In this document: positions 36,526-46,518 of the stretch, piece by piece
Layout: every line of letters begins with the position of its first letter
Numbering within the stretch: the stretch's first letter is position 1
DNA from: an uncultured Desulfobacterium sp.
GTDB lineage: Bacteria > Desulfobacterota > DSM-4660 > Desulfatiglandales > Desulfatiglandaceae
Assembly (NCBI GenBank): GCA_900258555.1
Contig: LT984854.1
Coordinates: 2,148,975-2,212,974 of the forward strand
DNA length: 64,000 bases
Direction of reading: 5' to 3'
Notes under the pieces: generated by a model
What the model saw: only the letters and a program-made list of their open reading frames with translations
Database searches by the model: none
Told to the model about the DNA's origin: nothing
Program-made: the position numbers and the translations under genes

Positions 36526-37029
36526 TTATGTCTTCTGAGCAACTATACCTGCAACGGCCTTGCTGTTATCAATAATACCCTCATGATACCTGATGACCCT
36601 GAACTTTCTGAACATATCCAGAAGTTCATTGTGCTTTAGAAGATAATCCGGATTTTTGGGCCTGCCGAAGCGGATCTGATCAACAATATATGTCTCATAA
36701 ACCACCATGCCGCCTGGCCGCAACCCGCCTTTGATCTGTGGAATAAGGGCGCGATGGAGATAGTTGAAGCATATAATTATATCATATGCCCCCTTTTCAA
36801 TTACATAACCGCCCTCCAGATCCGCAACCCTGGCCTTCAGACTGACGCCTGCTTTTGCTGCATCTTCTGTAGCACTTTTTACAGCCTCCGAAGAAATATC
36901 AATCCCCTCCACATCAAACCCCAGCATTGCAAGATAGATGGCATTGCGTCCCCTGCCCATTGCGACATCAAGAACGCGGCCCTTAGGCAGCAAATCAATA
37001 TTGGCGACCAGGAATTGAGCAGGCTGCAT
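36526..37029 (-). CDS. Class I SAM-dependent methyltransferase
   Basis: 167 aa. SAM-binding motif I in GRVLDVAMGRGRNAIYLAM, the acidic residue at the end of beta-2 in VEGIDIS, and motif IV region YDIIICFNYLHRALIPQIKG. It resembles the TehB/UbiE-like small methyltransferases linked with DUF2892 and rhodanese-type genes. Substrate unknown. It lacks any N-terminal extension before the first Rossmann strand. Co-oriented with the DUF2892 gene at 18 nt. Confidence 0.88.
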   Translation of the reverse strand: MQPAQFLVANIDLLPKGRVLDVAMGRGRNAIYLAMLGFDVEGIDISSEAVKSATEDAAKAGVSLKARVADLEGGYVIEKGAYDIIICFNYLHRALIPQIKGGLRPGGMVVYETYIVDQIRFGRPKNPDYLLKHNELLDMFRKFRVIRYHEGIIDNSKAVAGIVAQKT

Positions 37030-37095
37030 AATTATCGCATAGATGGAATTTTTTATAATATTCTTACCATAACACGGAAATTATTTGATTTCAAA

Positions 37096-38946
37096 TTAAG
37101 CCTGCTCATTTTTTAGACCTTCAAACAACATAAGATCCAGCGCAGTCAGCATCTGCGTATAGCCAGGCGGATAAGAGACAAGCTTACCTGAAAAGGCCTG
37201 GATTAATCGTTCAGCCTTCTTCTCAAGCCCGGCATCGCCGTTCATGCGGCCAAGACGGAGGAGATTGAGTGCCGCAACAGAATTTCCGGAGGGTATGGCC
37301 CCGTCATATATCTCTTTGATTCGTGTAATCAGTTCTTCGTTTCCCTTACCTGTAAAATAAAACCCGCTGTCTTTCTCGTCCCAAAAAATATCAATCATGT
37401 CTTCGTTTAAACCAATTGCTTCTCGAAGCCAACCTCCATTTAATGTTGCCTCATAAAGTTCAATAAGACCCCATACAAAAAAGGCGTAGTCATCAAGATA
37501 TCCTGGAAAAGCGGCCTCTTGCTGCCTGTAACGACGCAGCAATCTCCCATCTTTTTCTTTCATCTTTTTCAAAATAAATTCAGATGCTTTAGCAGCCGCA
37601 TCTGCGTATGCCTTTTTATCAAAAACCTGACATCCTCGGGCCAATGCAGCAATCATAAGCCCGTTCCATGATGTCAATATTTTATCATCCTTAAGCGGGT
37701 GAACCCTTTTATTTCGTTCTTCAAAAAGTCTTGATCTGACGTTTTCAAGCGTTTTTTCAAACTCTAAAATTTCTACTCCTTCAGATGCTGCAAATTCCTC
37801 AGGCATTAAAGGTAGATGGGCAATGCTAAGGCCGTCTTCAAAATTTCCTTCCTCGCTGATTCCGTAAAAACGGCAGACAAGCTCTCCCAGTTCAGCGCCC
37901 AAGTGGGCCTTAATCTCATTTGGGGTCCAAACGTAAAACAGCCCTTCCCTACCCTCGCTGTCCGCATCTTCCGCAGAATAAAACCCGCCATCCGGGGATT
38001 GCATATCACGCAGGACATATGTAAATATCTCTTTTGCTGTGTCTCCGAATCTTTTCTTGCCCGTCAACTGAAACGCCTCTGTATAGGCCATTGCAAGCAG
38101 CGCCTGATCATAGAGCATCTTTTCAAAGTGGGGCACCAGCCATTTTTCATCTACAGAGTATCTGTGGAAACCAAATCCGATCTGGTCGAATATCCCGCCG
38201 CTTCGCATGGCATCAAAGGTCCTTTCAACCATATTCATACAATCCTGGTCTCTGCTGCGCTTGTACCATCTCATTAGAAAAGTAAGTTGGTGAGGTGTGG
38301 GAAATTTGGGCGCAGAACCAAAACCCCCGTTCAAAGGATCATAGCTTTCCTTTAGAAGACGACTGCATTCCTTGAGGATGTCTATTCCGACAGGGAAAAC
38401 ACTCTTTTCAGAATCTTTTGCCATGTTGATATAATTAATTATTTTATCGCTTGCATCCAGTAAACGTCCGCGATCGTTTTCCCATAAGGAGATGATTTGT
38501 CTTAGAACATCAACAAAGCCTGATAACCCCAGCCTGCCAGTCTTGGGGAAATAGGTGCCTGCGTAAAAGGGTTTGGCCTCCGGCGTCATAAAAACGGAAA
38601 GGGGCCAGCCCCCTCTTCCTGTCATTGCCTGACAAACAGACATATACAGAATATCAATGTCAGGCCTCTCTTCCCTATCCACCTTTATAGCGACGAAATT
38701 TTTGTTCAGGATCAGGGCTACTTCGTCATCTTCAAACGATTCATGTGCCATGACATGACACCAGTGGCACGTGGCATAGCCTATGGATAGAAATACAGGC
38801 TTGTTTTCTGTTTTCGCCTTGCTGAACGCCTCAGCCCCCCACGGCCGCCAATCAACAGGATTTTCTGAGTGCTGGAGGAGGTAAGGACTTTTTTCAAAGG
38901 CCAAACGATTTAAGCTTTTTTCCTTTTTTATTCCGAATGAATGCAT
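37096..38946 (-). CDS. Thioredoxin-domain protein of the YyaL/DUF255 family
   Basis: 616 aa, slightly shorter than typical (about 680). N-terminal thioredoxin-like domain with [20 protein letters not shown] (CHWC, Cys60/Cys63) and [10 protein letters not shown], followed by an (alpha/alpha)6-barrel like that of N-acylglucosamine 2-epimerases ([20 protein letters not shown], then [12 protein letters not shown] and [19 protein letters not shown]). The family role is not established. First gene of the yyaL-methyltransferase-DUF2892-GNAT run. Confidence 0.92.
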   Translation of the reverse strand: MHSFGIKKEKSLNRLAFEKSPYLLQHSENPVDWRPWGAEAFSKAKTENKPVFLSIGYATCHWCHVMAHESFEDDEVALILNKNFVAIKVDREERPDIDILYMSVCQAMTGRGGWPLSVFMTPEAKPFYAGTYFPKTGRLGLSGFVDVLRQIISLWENDRGRLLDASDKIINYINMAKDSEKSVFPVGIDILKECSRLLKESYDPLNGGFGSAPKFPTPHQLTFLMRWYKRSRDQDCMNMVERTFDAMRSGGIFDQIGFGFHRYSVDEKWLVPHFEKMLYDQALLAMAYTEAFQLTGKKRFGDTAKEIFTYVLRDMQSPDGGFYSAEDADSEGREGLFYVWTPNEIKAHLGAELGELVCRFYGISEEGNFEDGLSIAHLPLMPEEFAASEGVEILEFEKTLENVRSRLFEERNKRVHPLKDDKILTSWNGLMIAALARGCQVFDKKAYADAAAKASEFILKKMKEKDGRLLRRYRQQEAAFPGYLDDYAFFVWGLIELYEATLNGGWLREAIGLNEDMIDIFWDEKDSGFYFTGKGNEELITRIKEIYDGAIPSGNSVAALNLLRLGRMNGDAGLEKKAERLIQAFSGKLVSYPPGYTQMLTALDLMLFEGLKNEQA

Positions 38947-39472
38947 GACGTTCCTCCTGATTGTCTCTTTTTATGCCAGTCCCTAATGGCCTTGAATCCT
39001 TGATCCCTCAATGTACGTGTTTTATTCGATTCTTCTCCATTCTATCTTTTCAATACCTGTGCCATGACACAATAATCTTTAGTTTAGATTTAATATCAAT
39101 ACCTTATATTCTAGCTTTGACAGTCAGACCATTATATGAAAAGAGGCAAAGAGACACTATCGAACTGGAAAAATCTGCAGCACACATTTATTATTGTCCA
39201 TATGTATATAAAATATCTATATCTTATGGTGTTAATTTCTTTATCTATAACTTTAAATATCTTAATGATACAAATATGTCTCATGGTACATGGCTTCAAT
39301 CAAACATTAATATGGTAAATTTATGCCCGCTGAAAACCAGACCATTGGAGAGACTTGACACAATACCTGAGATTTACTATATTTTCTACCCAAAGTCACT
39401 CGCGTATCGCCCTTTATTAACTTAAACCTGTATCTGTAACCTTCAAGGACCCGAGTCATTTCTGAGATCCAA
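38947..39472. other. AT-rich intergenic region with promoters
   Basis: About 525 nt between the divergent yyaL-type and PAS/sigma-54 activator genes. A 154-codon open frame exists on the plus strand (38961-39425) but its composition is not protein-like and it has no family features. The region holds the sigma-70-type promoter listed separately, and a weak sigma-54-like site on the minus strand (39048-39064, TGGCACAGGTATTGAA, with GA in place of the -12 GC) pointing to the yyaL-type gene. Confidence 0.5.
39355..39383 (+). promoter_or_regulatory. Sigma-70-type promoter of the PAS/sigma-54 activator gene
   Basis: TTGACA (39355-39360), a 17-nt spacer and TATATT (39378-39383), about 90 nt before the start codon. 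It is one of the best vegetative promoter matches in the window. Confidence 0.7.
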
Positions 39473-41248
39473 ATGACCGACAAACCAACATATGAACAAC
39501 TGGAAAAAAGGATTAAACAATTAGAGTCAGATCTCGACAGGATCAGGCATGTGGAGCATTCTGTCCAGAAGACACGCGATTTTGCAAAAAATCTGGTAGA
39601 CACCGTACGTGAACCACTCGTCATTTTGGATGAAAATTTGAAGATAGTGACGGCTACACGTTCGTTTTATAGATTATTCAGGACAACACCGGGACAGATT
39701 CAGGGTAAGCTCCTTCACCAGGCCAACAACGGCCAATGGGACATACCTGAATTAAAGACCCTCCTGGAAGATATTTCTTTAAATGACGCTGAAATCGAGG
39801 ACTTCAAGTTCGAACATGAATTCAAGGGAATCGGTTACAAGATATTATATCTCAATGCACGCAAGACACATAATGACAACAACAAGTCCCGATTTATTAT
39901 GCTGGCCATTGATGATGCAACCGAGAGAATTCAGACTCAGAGAGAGATATTAAAAAGAGAGGCAAGGCTTAAGGAGGCCGCCCATATGGCCCTTTTGGGT
40001 CACTGGGAGTTGGATTTGGTTAAAAATACCCTTTACTGGTCTGATGAGATATACGAAATATTTGGGCAGAGTCCTCAGTCATTCGGTGCCACTTACGAGG
40101 CCTTCTTGGAACATGTCCATCCTGATGACCTGGAATTGGTTGACAGGGCATTCACCAGTTCAATCAAGAATAAGACCGGCTACAGCATTGTCCATCGCCT
40201 GTTGTTGAAGGACGGAACAGTTAAATATGTACAGGAAAGATGCAGGACCGAGTATGATGAACATGGAAACCCTGTTCGTTCTCTTGGCACTGTCCAGGAT
40301 ATCAGTGAACAGGTAAGGGAAAAACAAGGCTTTTCCGGCATCATAGGCACAGACCCCCGGATGCGCGAACTCTTTGAGACCGTAAAGGATTTAAGCGACA
40401 TAGATGTTCCGGTGCTGATACAGGGGGAGAGCGGCACAGGCAAGGAGTTGGTCGCATATGCAATACATAATGAAGGGCCCAGGGCAAAAAAACCTTTTGT
40501 CCCGGTAAACTGCAGCGCGCTGCCGGAGGGATTGCTTGAAAGTGAACTCTTCGGCCACGTAAAAGGGGCCTTCACAGGGGCCATTCGTGACAAAAAGGGC
40601 CGTTTCGAGCTGGCGCACGGGGGAACACTCTTTCTTGACGAGGTGGCGGATCTGCCTAAGGTAGTGCAGGCCAAACTCTTGAGGGTCCTTCAGGAAGGCA
40701 CTTTCGAGCGTGTGGGCGATGAAAAGACCATATCAGTGGATGTGCGTCTTATCAGCGCTGCCAATCGTGATCTTAAGCGTGAGGTGGAAAAAGGTAATTT
40801 TCGGGATGATCTTTTTTACCGGATCAATGTGGTGCCGATTTACATGCCGGCCCTAAGACGGAGAAAAGGAGATATCCCTCTTCTTGTTGAAAACTCTCTG
40901 CAAGAGGCTACGAAGGCAGGGCAGAAGTCAAAAGGTGTCTCAAAAGAGGCATTGGCCTTTATGATTGACTACCCATGGCCGGGAAACGTGCGTGAACTAC
41001 AGAGCGCCATCCGTTTTGCAATTATTAAGTCCAGGGGTGAAATCATTCAGCCGGGACATCTGCCATCTGAACTAAAGGCATATAAAAGTGAGCAAGGCCG
41101 ACGCCGTTCCGCAAAAAAGCTCATCCCTGAGGAGGTTCGCGCTGCCCTTGCCCATACAGGAGGGAACAAGGCCAAGGCAGCCAGGTTCCTAGGTGTAGGT
41201 CGTGCAACACTCTATCGTTTTCTTTCGGATGCCCATTCAGAAATCTGA
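39473..41248 (+). CDS. PAS-domain sigma-54-dependent transcriptional activator
   Basis: 591 aa. A short coiled coil (YEQLEKRIKQLESDLDRI), PAS 1 (about residues 40-160), PAS 2 (about 165-280, ending SLGTVQDISEQ), an AAA+ domain with Walker A GESGTGKELVAYAIH, the sigma-54 contact loop ELFGHVKGAFTGA, Walker B TLFLDEVADLP, and a Fis-type HTH (ALAHTGGNKAKAARFLGVGR). There is no receiver domain, so it senses a signal directly through PAS. It is followed at 24 nt by the octaheme cytochrome gene. Confidence 0.93.
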   Translation: MTDKPTYEQLEKRIKQLESDLDRIRHVEHSVQKTRDFAKNLVDTVREPLVILDENLKIVTATRSFYRLFRTTPGQIQGKLLHQANNGQWDIPELKTLLEDISLNDAEIEDFKFEHEFKGIGYKILYLNARKTHNDNNKSRFIMLAIDDATERIQTQREILKREARLKEAAHMALLGHWELDLVKNTLYWSDEIYEIFGQSPQSFGATYEAFLEHVHPDDLELVDRAFTSSIKNKTGYSIVHRLLLKDGTVKYVQERCRTEYDEHGNPVRSLGTVQDISEQVREKQGFSGIIGTDPRMRELFETVKDLSDIDVPVLIQGESGTGKELVAYAIHNEGPRAKKPFVPVNCSALPEGLLESELFGHVKGAFTGAIRDKKGRFELAHGGTLFLDEVADLPKVVQAKLLRVLQEGTFERVGDEKTISVDVRLISAANRDLKREVEKGNFRDDLFYRINVVPIYMPALRRRKGDIPLLVENSLQEATKAGQKSKGVSKEALAFMIDYPWPGNVRELQSAIRFAIIKSRGEIIQPGHLPSELKAYKSEQGRRRSAKKLIPEEVRAALAHTGGNKAKAARFLGVGRATLYRFLSDAHSEI

Positions 41249-41271
41249 ATATTTCAGTCAAGGAGAAAAAA

Positions 41272-42534
41272 GTGTCCAAAATAATTTTTGTCTTATTAGC
41301 ATGTTGCCTACTCAGTTTTTCTGATGGATATGGATCTTTGTGGGCCAAGGATACCAGTTGCCAAGAATGCCACATAAAAATAACTCCAGGGATCATAAAG
41401 GATTTTAACCGATCTGTGATGTCCGCGGAAATCTCCTGCAGCGATTGCCACGGGGTGGAACATAAGAGTGAAAAGGATGTTGAAAAGGTGGAGCTTCCAA
41501 CAATAGCCACTTGTGAGGAGTGTCATCCTGATCAGGCAGGACAATACCTCTCTGGTAAACACGCACTCGGGCTTATGGCGCTTGAGGCAATGCCTTATAC
41601 ACATATGCAGCCAAAGGCACTTATCCAGGGGCAAAAGGGGTGCGGAGGCTGTCACACCCTGGGATTACGCGACCAAAAGGCAAGACAGAGCGAGAATCGA
41701 AAATACTATCGGTATGGCATGGACTGCCAGAGCTGCCATACCCGCCATGCATTTTCAAAAAAAGAGGCCTCTGAACCTGAGGCATGCATGACATGTCATA
41801 TGGGCTTTGATCATGCCCAGTGGGAGATGTATTCCGGTTCAAAGCACGGGGTGACATATCTGATGAACCGGGACATTGACCCCAAAAACAGGGATCGTGC
41901 ACCCAAATGCCAGATATGTCACATGCCGCAAGGTAATCATCGTGTGTTTTCCGCATGGGGTTTTTTGGCGGTCCGTCTCCCTGAAGAAGACAAGGAATGG
42001 ATGGGATTTCGAGCTACAATACTTAAGGCCTTGGGTGTCCTGGATGAGAAGGGACAGCCGACGCGACGGCTCGAAATTGTAAAGAACGGCAAAGTCGCAC
42101 GACTGACAAAGGAAGAGTTTCAATCGGAAAGAGAACTTTTTACAAATGTATGCAAACAATGTCATACACCAAACTTTGTAAACGAAAACATGAAAAATGC
42201 CGATCTGATGGTAAAAGAGGCGGACAGGCTGTTTTCAGAGGCCATCGAGATCGTAGCCGGACTTTACAAGGACGGTATTATAAATAAAAAGGCCGGGGCG
42301 CCCGCCTACCCGGATCTTCTGGCGTTTTATGATGTTGATACAAAGGTTGAATCAATCCTGTATGAAATGTTTATGGACCACAGAATGAAGACATTTCAGG
42401 GCGCCTTTCATCTTAATTATGATTACTCCACATGGTATGGTTACGCAAAGATGGTAGAGGACCTTACGGAGATAAAAGAATTAGCCCATGCCATGAGGGC
42501 ACAAAGGGATAGGGAACAAACAGTTGGCAAGTAA
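41272..42534 (+). CDS. Octaheme c-type cytochrome, hydroxylamine oxidoreductase-like
   Basis: 420 aa. A signal peptide (IIFVLLACCLLSFSDGYGSL, cleavage near Ala25) exports it to the periplasm. Eight CxxCH motifs start at Cys30, 56, 81, 124, 152, 172, 213 and 294 (CQECH, CSDCH, CEECH, CGGCH, CQSCH, CMTCH, CQICH, CKQCH). The count, spacing and helical C-terminus (HLNYDYSTWYGYAKMVED) fit the HAO-like octaheme family, which in anaerobes oxidises hydroxylamine or reduces nitrite/hydroxylamine. Which reaction applies cannot be read from the sequence. GTG start behind AAGGAG. Confidence 0.87.
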   Translation: MSKIIFVLLACCLLSFSDGYGSLWAKDTSCQECHIKITPGIIKDFNRSVMSAEISCSDCHGVEHKSEKDVEKVELPTIATCEECHPDQAGQYLSGKHALGLMALEAMPYTHMQPKALIQGQKGCGGCHTLGLRDQKARQSENRKYYRYGMDCQSCHTRHAFSKKEASEPEACMTCHMGFDHAQWEMYSGSKHGVTYLMNRDIDPKNRDRAPKCQICHMPQGNHRVFSAWGFLAVRLPEEDKEWMGFRATILKALGVLDEKGQPTRRLEIVKNGKVARLTKEEFQSERELFTNVCKQCHTPNFVNENMKNADLMVKEADRLFSEAIEIVAGLYKDGIINKKAGAPAYPDLLAFYDVDTKVESILYEMFMDHRMKTFQGAFHLNYDYSTWYGYAKMVEDLTEIKELAHAMRAQRDREQTVGK

Positions 42535-42596
42535 TACATTTTTATAAGGAAAAAACCTCTGCAAGGCCATGCAAAGATTTCCCTTTGGGTAAAGCC

Positions 42597-43901
42597 ATGA
42601 GATATGCACCTATTGACAAAAATCTTTTTATCTCCAACCGCGCAAGGCTTGTACAAAGACTCAAGCCCGGCTCGATTGCAGTAATTAATTCAAATGACAT
42701 AATGCCGACCAATGCCGATGCCTCCCACAGCTTTGTGCAGAACACCGACCTGTTTTATCTGACAGGAATTGATCAGGAAGAAACCATCCTAGTGATATGC
42801 CCTGATGCAGTTGAAAAAAGCCACAAGGAGGTACTTTTCATCAAGGAGGCCGGTGAAGATACCGCCATATGGGAAGGAGATAAATATACCAAGACTCAGG
42901 CGACAGCAGCATCCGGCATTGAGACTGTTTACTGGACGCGGGAGTTTGAAAAGGTCTTTAAAGAAACGGTCTTTGAAAGCAAGGCCATTTACCTCAATAC
43001 CAATGAACATGTACGCGCAGATGTCACGGTTGAGACTCGCGACACCAGATTTCTTAGATGGTGCAAGACCACATTTCCTCTGCACAAATACAGACGTCTT
43101 GCCCCGATTATGCATGAGCTGCGTACTGTCAAATCTGAGTTAGAGATTTCTCTGATACAACGTGCTTGCCTGATTACGAAACAGGCCTTCTTGCGACTGT
43201 TAGACTTTGTCAGACCGGGTGTCTTTGAATTTGAAATCGAAGCGGAAATCTTTCACGAATTTCTGAAGAACAGATCAATAGGCCCGGCTTACCCTTCTGT
43301 TATAGCATCAGGGCTCAATTCCTGCGTGCTGCACTACACAAAAAATAATCGTCAATGCCTAGACGGAGAGCTTTTGCTCATAGACTTCGGGGCTGAATAT
43401 GCCCACTATGCATCGGATGTCACAAGGACACTGCCGGTAAACGGACGTTTCACCGATCGTCAGAGGGATGTCTACAACGCAGTCCTTAGGATACAGAAGG
43501 CCGCTATTAAACTACTGAGGCCGGAAAACACATTTGAAGATTACAGCAAAGAAGTAGGCGAAATTGTTCAGGCCGAACTTATCGGGCTTGGGCTCCTTGA
43601 TTCAGGCGCAGTAAAAAATCAGCCAAAAGAAATGCCCCTGTATAAGAAATATTTCATGCACGGAATATCCCATCACCTTGGGCTTGATGTCCACGATTAC
43701 GGTGCAAGACGCGGGCTATTCAGTTCGGGCATGGTCGTTACGTGTGAACCTGGGATATACATAAGAGAAGAGGCAATAGGTATTCGTCTTGAAAACGATA
43801 TACTGATAACTGAGCAAGGCCCTGTTGACCTGACAAAAGAGATCCCGATAGAGGCGGAGGAGATAGAGACATTGATGCGCAGCGTCAAGTCACTGTCATA
43901 A
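42597..43901 (+). CDS. pepP: Xaa-Pro aminopeptidase (aminopeptidase P, M24B)
   Basis: About 434 aa. N-terminal AMP domain (SIAVINSNDIMPTNADASHS, FVQNTDLFYLTGIDQEE) and M24 catalytic domain with all metal ligands: Asp pair in LLIDFGAEYAHYASDVTRTL, His in FMHGISHHLGLDVHDYG, Glu in TCEPGIYI and IRLENDILIT. It removes N-terminal residues preceding proline. The start is taken at the ATG at 42597; a TTG four codons earlier is in frame. It follows the cytochrome gene by about 60 nt and converges with opgH. Confidence 0.93.
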   Translation: MRYAPIDKNLFISNRARLVQRLKPGSIAVINSNDIMPTNADASHSFVQNTDLFYLTGIDQEETILVICPDAVEKSHKEVLFIKEAGEDTAIWEGDKYTKTQATAASGIETVYWTREFEKVFKETVFESKAIYLNTNEHVRADVTVETRDTRFLRWCKTTFPLHKYRRLAPIMHELRTVKSELEISLIQRACLITKQAFLRLLDFVRPGVFEFEIEAEIFHEFLKNRSIGPAYPSVIASGLNSCVLHYTKNNRQCLDGELLLIDFGAEYAHYASDVTRTLPVNGRFTDRQRDVYNAVLRIQKAAIKLLRPENTFEDYSKEVGEIVQAELIGLGLLDSGAVKNQPKEMPLYKKYFMHGISHHLGLDVHDYGARRGLFSSGMVVTCEPGIYIREEAIGIRLENDILITEQGPVDLTKEIPIEAEEIETLMRSVKSLS

Positions 43902-43965
43902 GCCAGAAGAATTATAATTACTTTTGACCTAGAAGTCGGAAAATATAGCCTTTTCGAATAGTCTC

Positions 43966-46092
43966 TTACAGGCCCCACATTTCACTTAGTTTTTTATCAG
44001 ATGTCTCCCATACCTGCACGTGAAGCCGGCGCATGGAGAAAGGATCGGAGAGTATTTCCCTCTTCTCCTTGGGGTTCAGTCCTTGCGGACCGTTCGATAA
44101 TGCCTTTTCCACAAGTCTATTGCGTCGCTCCCGGATTTCGGGCAAGAGCTTCCTCTCTTTTGGCAGGAAAGACCTGTGCAAGGCATTTATAAGGGGATCA
44201 ACGACAGCAAGCACAAAACCTCCTTTTGAAGTGAGGTTTGTTCGCGACAAAGATTCGCTGATCTTCTCTAAGTGTTTCTGCAATAATTTTAAGACAGGTG
44301 GTGTTTCTAACTCTTCAGGTATCAAGAACAGACCCAGTTTTCGGAAAAACCGGCCGACACTTCCGCGACTGGTCAGCACAGAAAGGGGTACAGACAATAT
44401 AAGAGGCATAATAATGGGAATATTCCACCAAAAAAATGCCTCATTATAGAAAAAAAGCATAAATCCCCATAAAAGCCCCAGAAAGGTCCCGAAGCCGTGG
44501 AAGCGCAGTGCATCAAACCATCCTGTTTCGTGATCCAAACGCTTTTGAGGTATCCATTCTACTGTACGGCCAAACAATGAAAATAGAACAAATTTTGTAT
44601 GGAATAGCATCCTCACAGGAGCAAAAAGGACTGCAAATAAGACCTCAAATATCATACTGAAAAAGAGCCTTAAGAGACCGCCAAAGGACTTTCCATGTCC
44701 CTTTCGAAACACGACTAAAAGCATGCTTAGAAGCTTCGGTGTAAACAGGATGATAGAGGTTGCATATAGAAGCGCATGCGCCCACTGCGTGTACCAAGTC
44801 GGCCACTGAGGGAAAAGGGCATATCCCTCGGGAAAATAGACCGGGGAGCGAAAGACTTCGGTGATGGCCTCTGCCGTACTAAGGCAAAGAAAAGATACCC
44901 ATAAGGGAGATGCCACATAGGACAGGACCCCTTGAAGGAATAAGGCACGATGTGCCAGAAAAAGGCCCCGCATAAAAAGCAATCGAATATGCTGGATATT
45001 GCCTGAACACCATCTCTGCTCCCTCTTGAGTTCATCCAGTAATGTAGGCGGTATCTCTTCATAGCTCCCTTCCAGCTCATAGGCAAACCATACCTCCCAA
45101 CCGCCACGGCGCATGAAAGCAGCCTCGACAAAGTCGTGGCTCATAATATAACCGCCCCTTGGCGGTTTACCAGGAAGTTCGGGGAGCCCGCAATGTTCCA
45201 TGAACGGCTCAACACGTATTATGGCGTTATGGCCCCAGAAATGAGAATCGCCAAGTTGCATAAAATGGAGACCTGCGTTAAACATAGGCCCGTAGAGTCT
45301 GCTTGAAAACTGCTGAAGACGGGCTACAAGTGTCTCACGGTTTACGGGATGGGGCACAGTCTGGATTATGCCGGTCTTTGGATGCTGTGACATCAGACAG
45401 ACCATCCTGACAAGTGTCTCACCGCTTATCAGGCTGTCGGCATCCATCACGATCATGTATTTATAGCTTCGTCCCCAACGCCTGCAAAAGTCGGCAATAT
45501 TTCCGCTCTTTCGCTTGAGATTCACCCGACGGTGACGATAAAAAAGATGATTGTGCGAGTTTAGACTCCGGCACGTTTCCGCCCATGCTATCTCTTCCTC
45601 GACCCATCTATCAGGATCGCTTGAATCGCTTAATACAAAAAAATCAAATTGTTCGACTTGTCCTGTTCCTTCAAGCGATTGATAGGTAGCAGCAAGACCG
45701 GCGAACACCCTGTCCACGTCTTCATTGCATATGGGCATCAGGATGGCGGTACGGCCTTCGGTGCCGTCAAGGCTGACCTTCAATGGCCCTGCCCTGGTGA
45801 TATTGAAACGATCAAATGGCCGCACCAGGTTGAATAAACCCGCCATCGCCTCCCAGAATCCTATGGAAATCCAGGCGAAAAGGATTGCGAAAACTGCTAC
45901 TATTGCGGATTCAAGTGTTGTATTGCCCCTGCCCGGCAGGATATCAGCGATATAATAGCCGCCGGCATATGTACTGGAAAGTAAGATGGCCACAAGGACA
46001 AAACGACGCAGCTTTGCATGCCTTTCCCAGTTTCTTAAGGGATCCTTCTTTTTTGCAGGGATTTCAGATGTTTTATTGGAAGATTCTGGCAT
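43966..46092 (-). CDS. opgH: Glucans biosynthesis glucosyltransferase OpgH
   Basis: 708 aa. Polytopic inner-membrane GT2 enzyme that polymerises UDP-glucose into the OPG backbone. Two N-terminal membrane helices, then the catalytic domain with ILMPICNEDVDRVFAGL, the substrate Asp in VMDADSLISGETLVRM (about residue 216), and KREQRWCSGNIQHIRLL (QxxRW, about residue 361), then further membrane helices. Shorter than E. coli OpgH (847 aa), mainly at the N- and C-terminal tails. Last gene of opgG-orf-opgH; it starts 15 nt after the small unknown gene. Confidence 0.94.
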   Translation of the reverse strand: MPESSNKTSEIPAKKKDPLRNWERHAKLRRFVLVAILLSSTYAGGYYIADILPGRGNTTLESAIVAVFAILFAWISIGFWEAMAGLFNLVRPFDRFNITRAGPLKVSLDGTEGRTAILMPICNEDVDRVFAGLAATYQSLEGTGQVEQFDFFVLSDSSDPDRWVEEEIAWAETCRSLNSHNHLFYRHRRVNLKRKSGNIADFCRRWGRSYKYMIVMDADSLISGETLVRMVCLMSQHPKTGIIQTVPHPVNRETLVARLQQFSSRLYGPMFNAGLHFMQLGDSHFWGHNAIIRVEPFMEHCGLPELPGKPPRGGYIMSHDFVEAAFMRRGGWEVWFAYELEGSYEEIPPTLLDELKREQRWCSGNIQHIRLLFMRGLFLAHRALFLQGVLSYVASPLWVSFLCLSTAEAITEVFRSPVYFPEGYALFPQWPTWYTQWAHALLYATSIILFTPKLLSMLLVVFRKGHGKSFGGLLRLFFSMIFEVLFAVLFAPVRMLFHTKFVLFSLFGRTVEWIPQKRLDHETGWFDALRFHGFGTFLGLLWGFMLFFYNEAFFWWNIPIIMPLILSVPLSVLTSRGSVGRFFRKLGLFLIPEELETPPVLKLLQKHLEKISESLSRTNLTSKGGFVLAVVDPLINALHRSFLPKERKLLPEIRERRNRLVEKALSNGPQGLNPKEKREILSDPFSMRRLHVQVWETSDKKLSEMWGL

Positions 46093-46107
46093 GACAGATT
46101 CGGCGAC

Positions 46108-46518
46108 TTATCGCCTCCTGGGAAGCATAAAGCCCCTATTCAGGGTGGGCATGGCCCTGATTTCTTTCTTATCCGGACTTTCCGGAAAACGCCAGAGGCG
46201 CATTGTAAGTCCGAAACAGGGGGTCTCACTGTCTGAGTAATAACCCCGCTCAATCAACAGACTGTGAATCGCCCGCATGGCCCCGGCAGTTGGGCTTGTT
46301 TCTACCAAGGAATTTTTATCCCTTGCACGTCTTAGTGCCTCCAGGGCCAGGTCGAGTGTCTCCACAGCAGGTATATCAAGCATATGGAGATAGAGCAAAA
46401 CCCTGCGCTGTGCCCTCTGCCACTCCTGTTCTTCTTCCGGATTAAGACATTCTCCTCCCCGGATGTGCACTTGAGGAGCCATACCGACGTTAGATAAAAA
46501 TCCTATGACGCTCTTCAT
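46108..46518 (-). CDS. Unrecognised small protein between opgG and opgH
   Basis: 136 aa from the ATG at 46518, which overlaps the opgG stop (ATGA), so it is coupled to opgG. No signal peptide or membrane segment. The first 60 residues (MKSVIGFLSNVGMAPQVHIR, then NPEEEQEWQRAQRRVLLYLH) are mostly helical and charged. The C-terminal part includes GAMRAIHSLLIERGYYSDSE and a basic end GFMLPRRR. I do not recognise a family. It would be cytoplasmic. Its position suggests a role in OPG synthesis, for example with the cytoplasmic domain of OpgH. Confidence 0.75.
   Translation of the reverse strand: MKSVIGFLSNVGMAPQVHIRGGECLNPEEEQEWQRAQRRVLLYLHMLDIPAVETLDLALEALRRARDKNSLVETSPTAGAMRAIHSLLIERGYYSDSETPCFGLTMRLWRFPESPDKKEIRAMPTLNRGFMLPRRR

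Noticed and set aside
39048..39064. Sigma-54-like site on the minus strand toward the yyaL-type gene
   Set aside because: The -12 element reads TTGAA instead of TTGCA. The GC is nearly invariant, so I do not call it a promoter.
38961..39425. 154-codon frame in the gap before the PAS/sigma-54 activator
   Set aside because: Low-complexity, Ile/Phe/Tyr-rich translation of AT-rich DNA, with no ribosome-binding site. It also runs across a strong promoter match at 39355.
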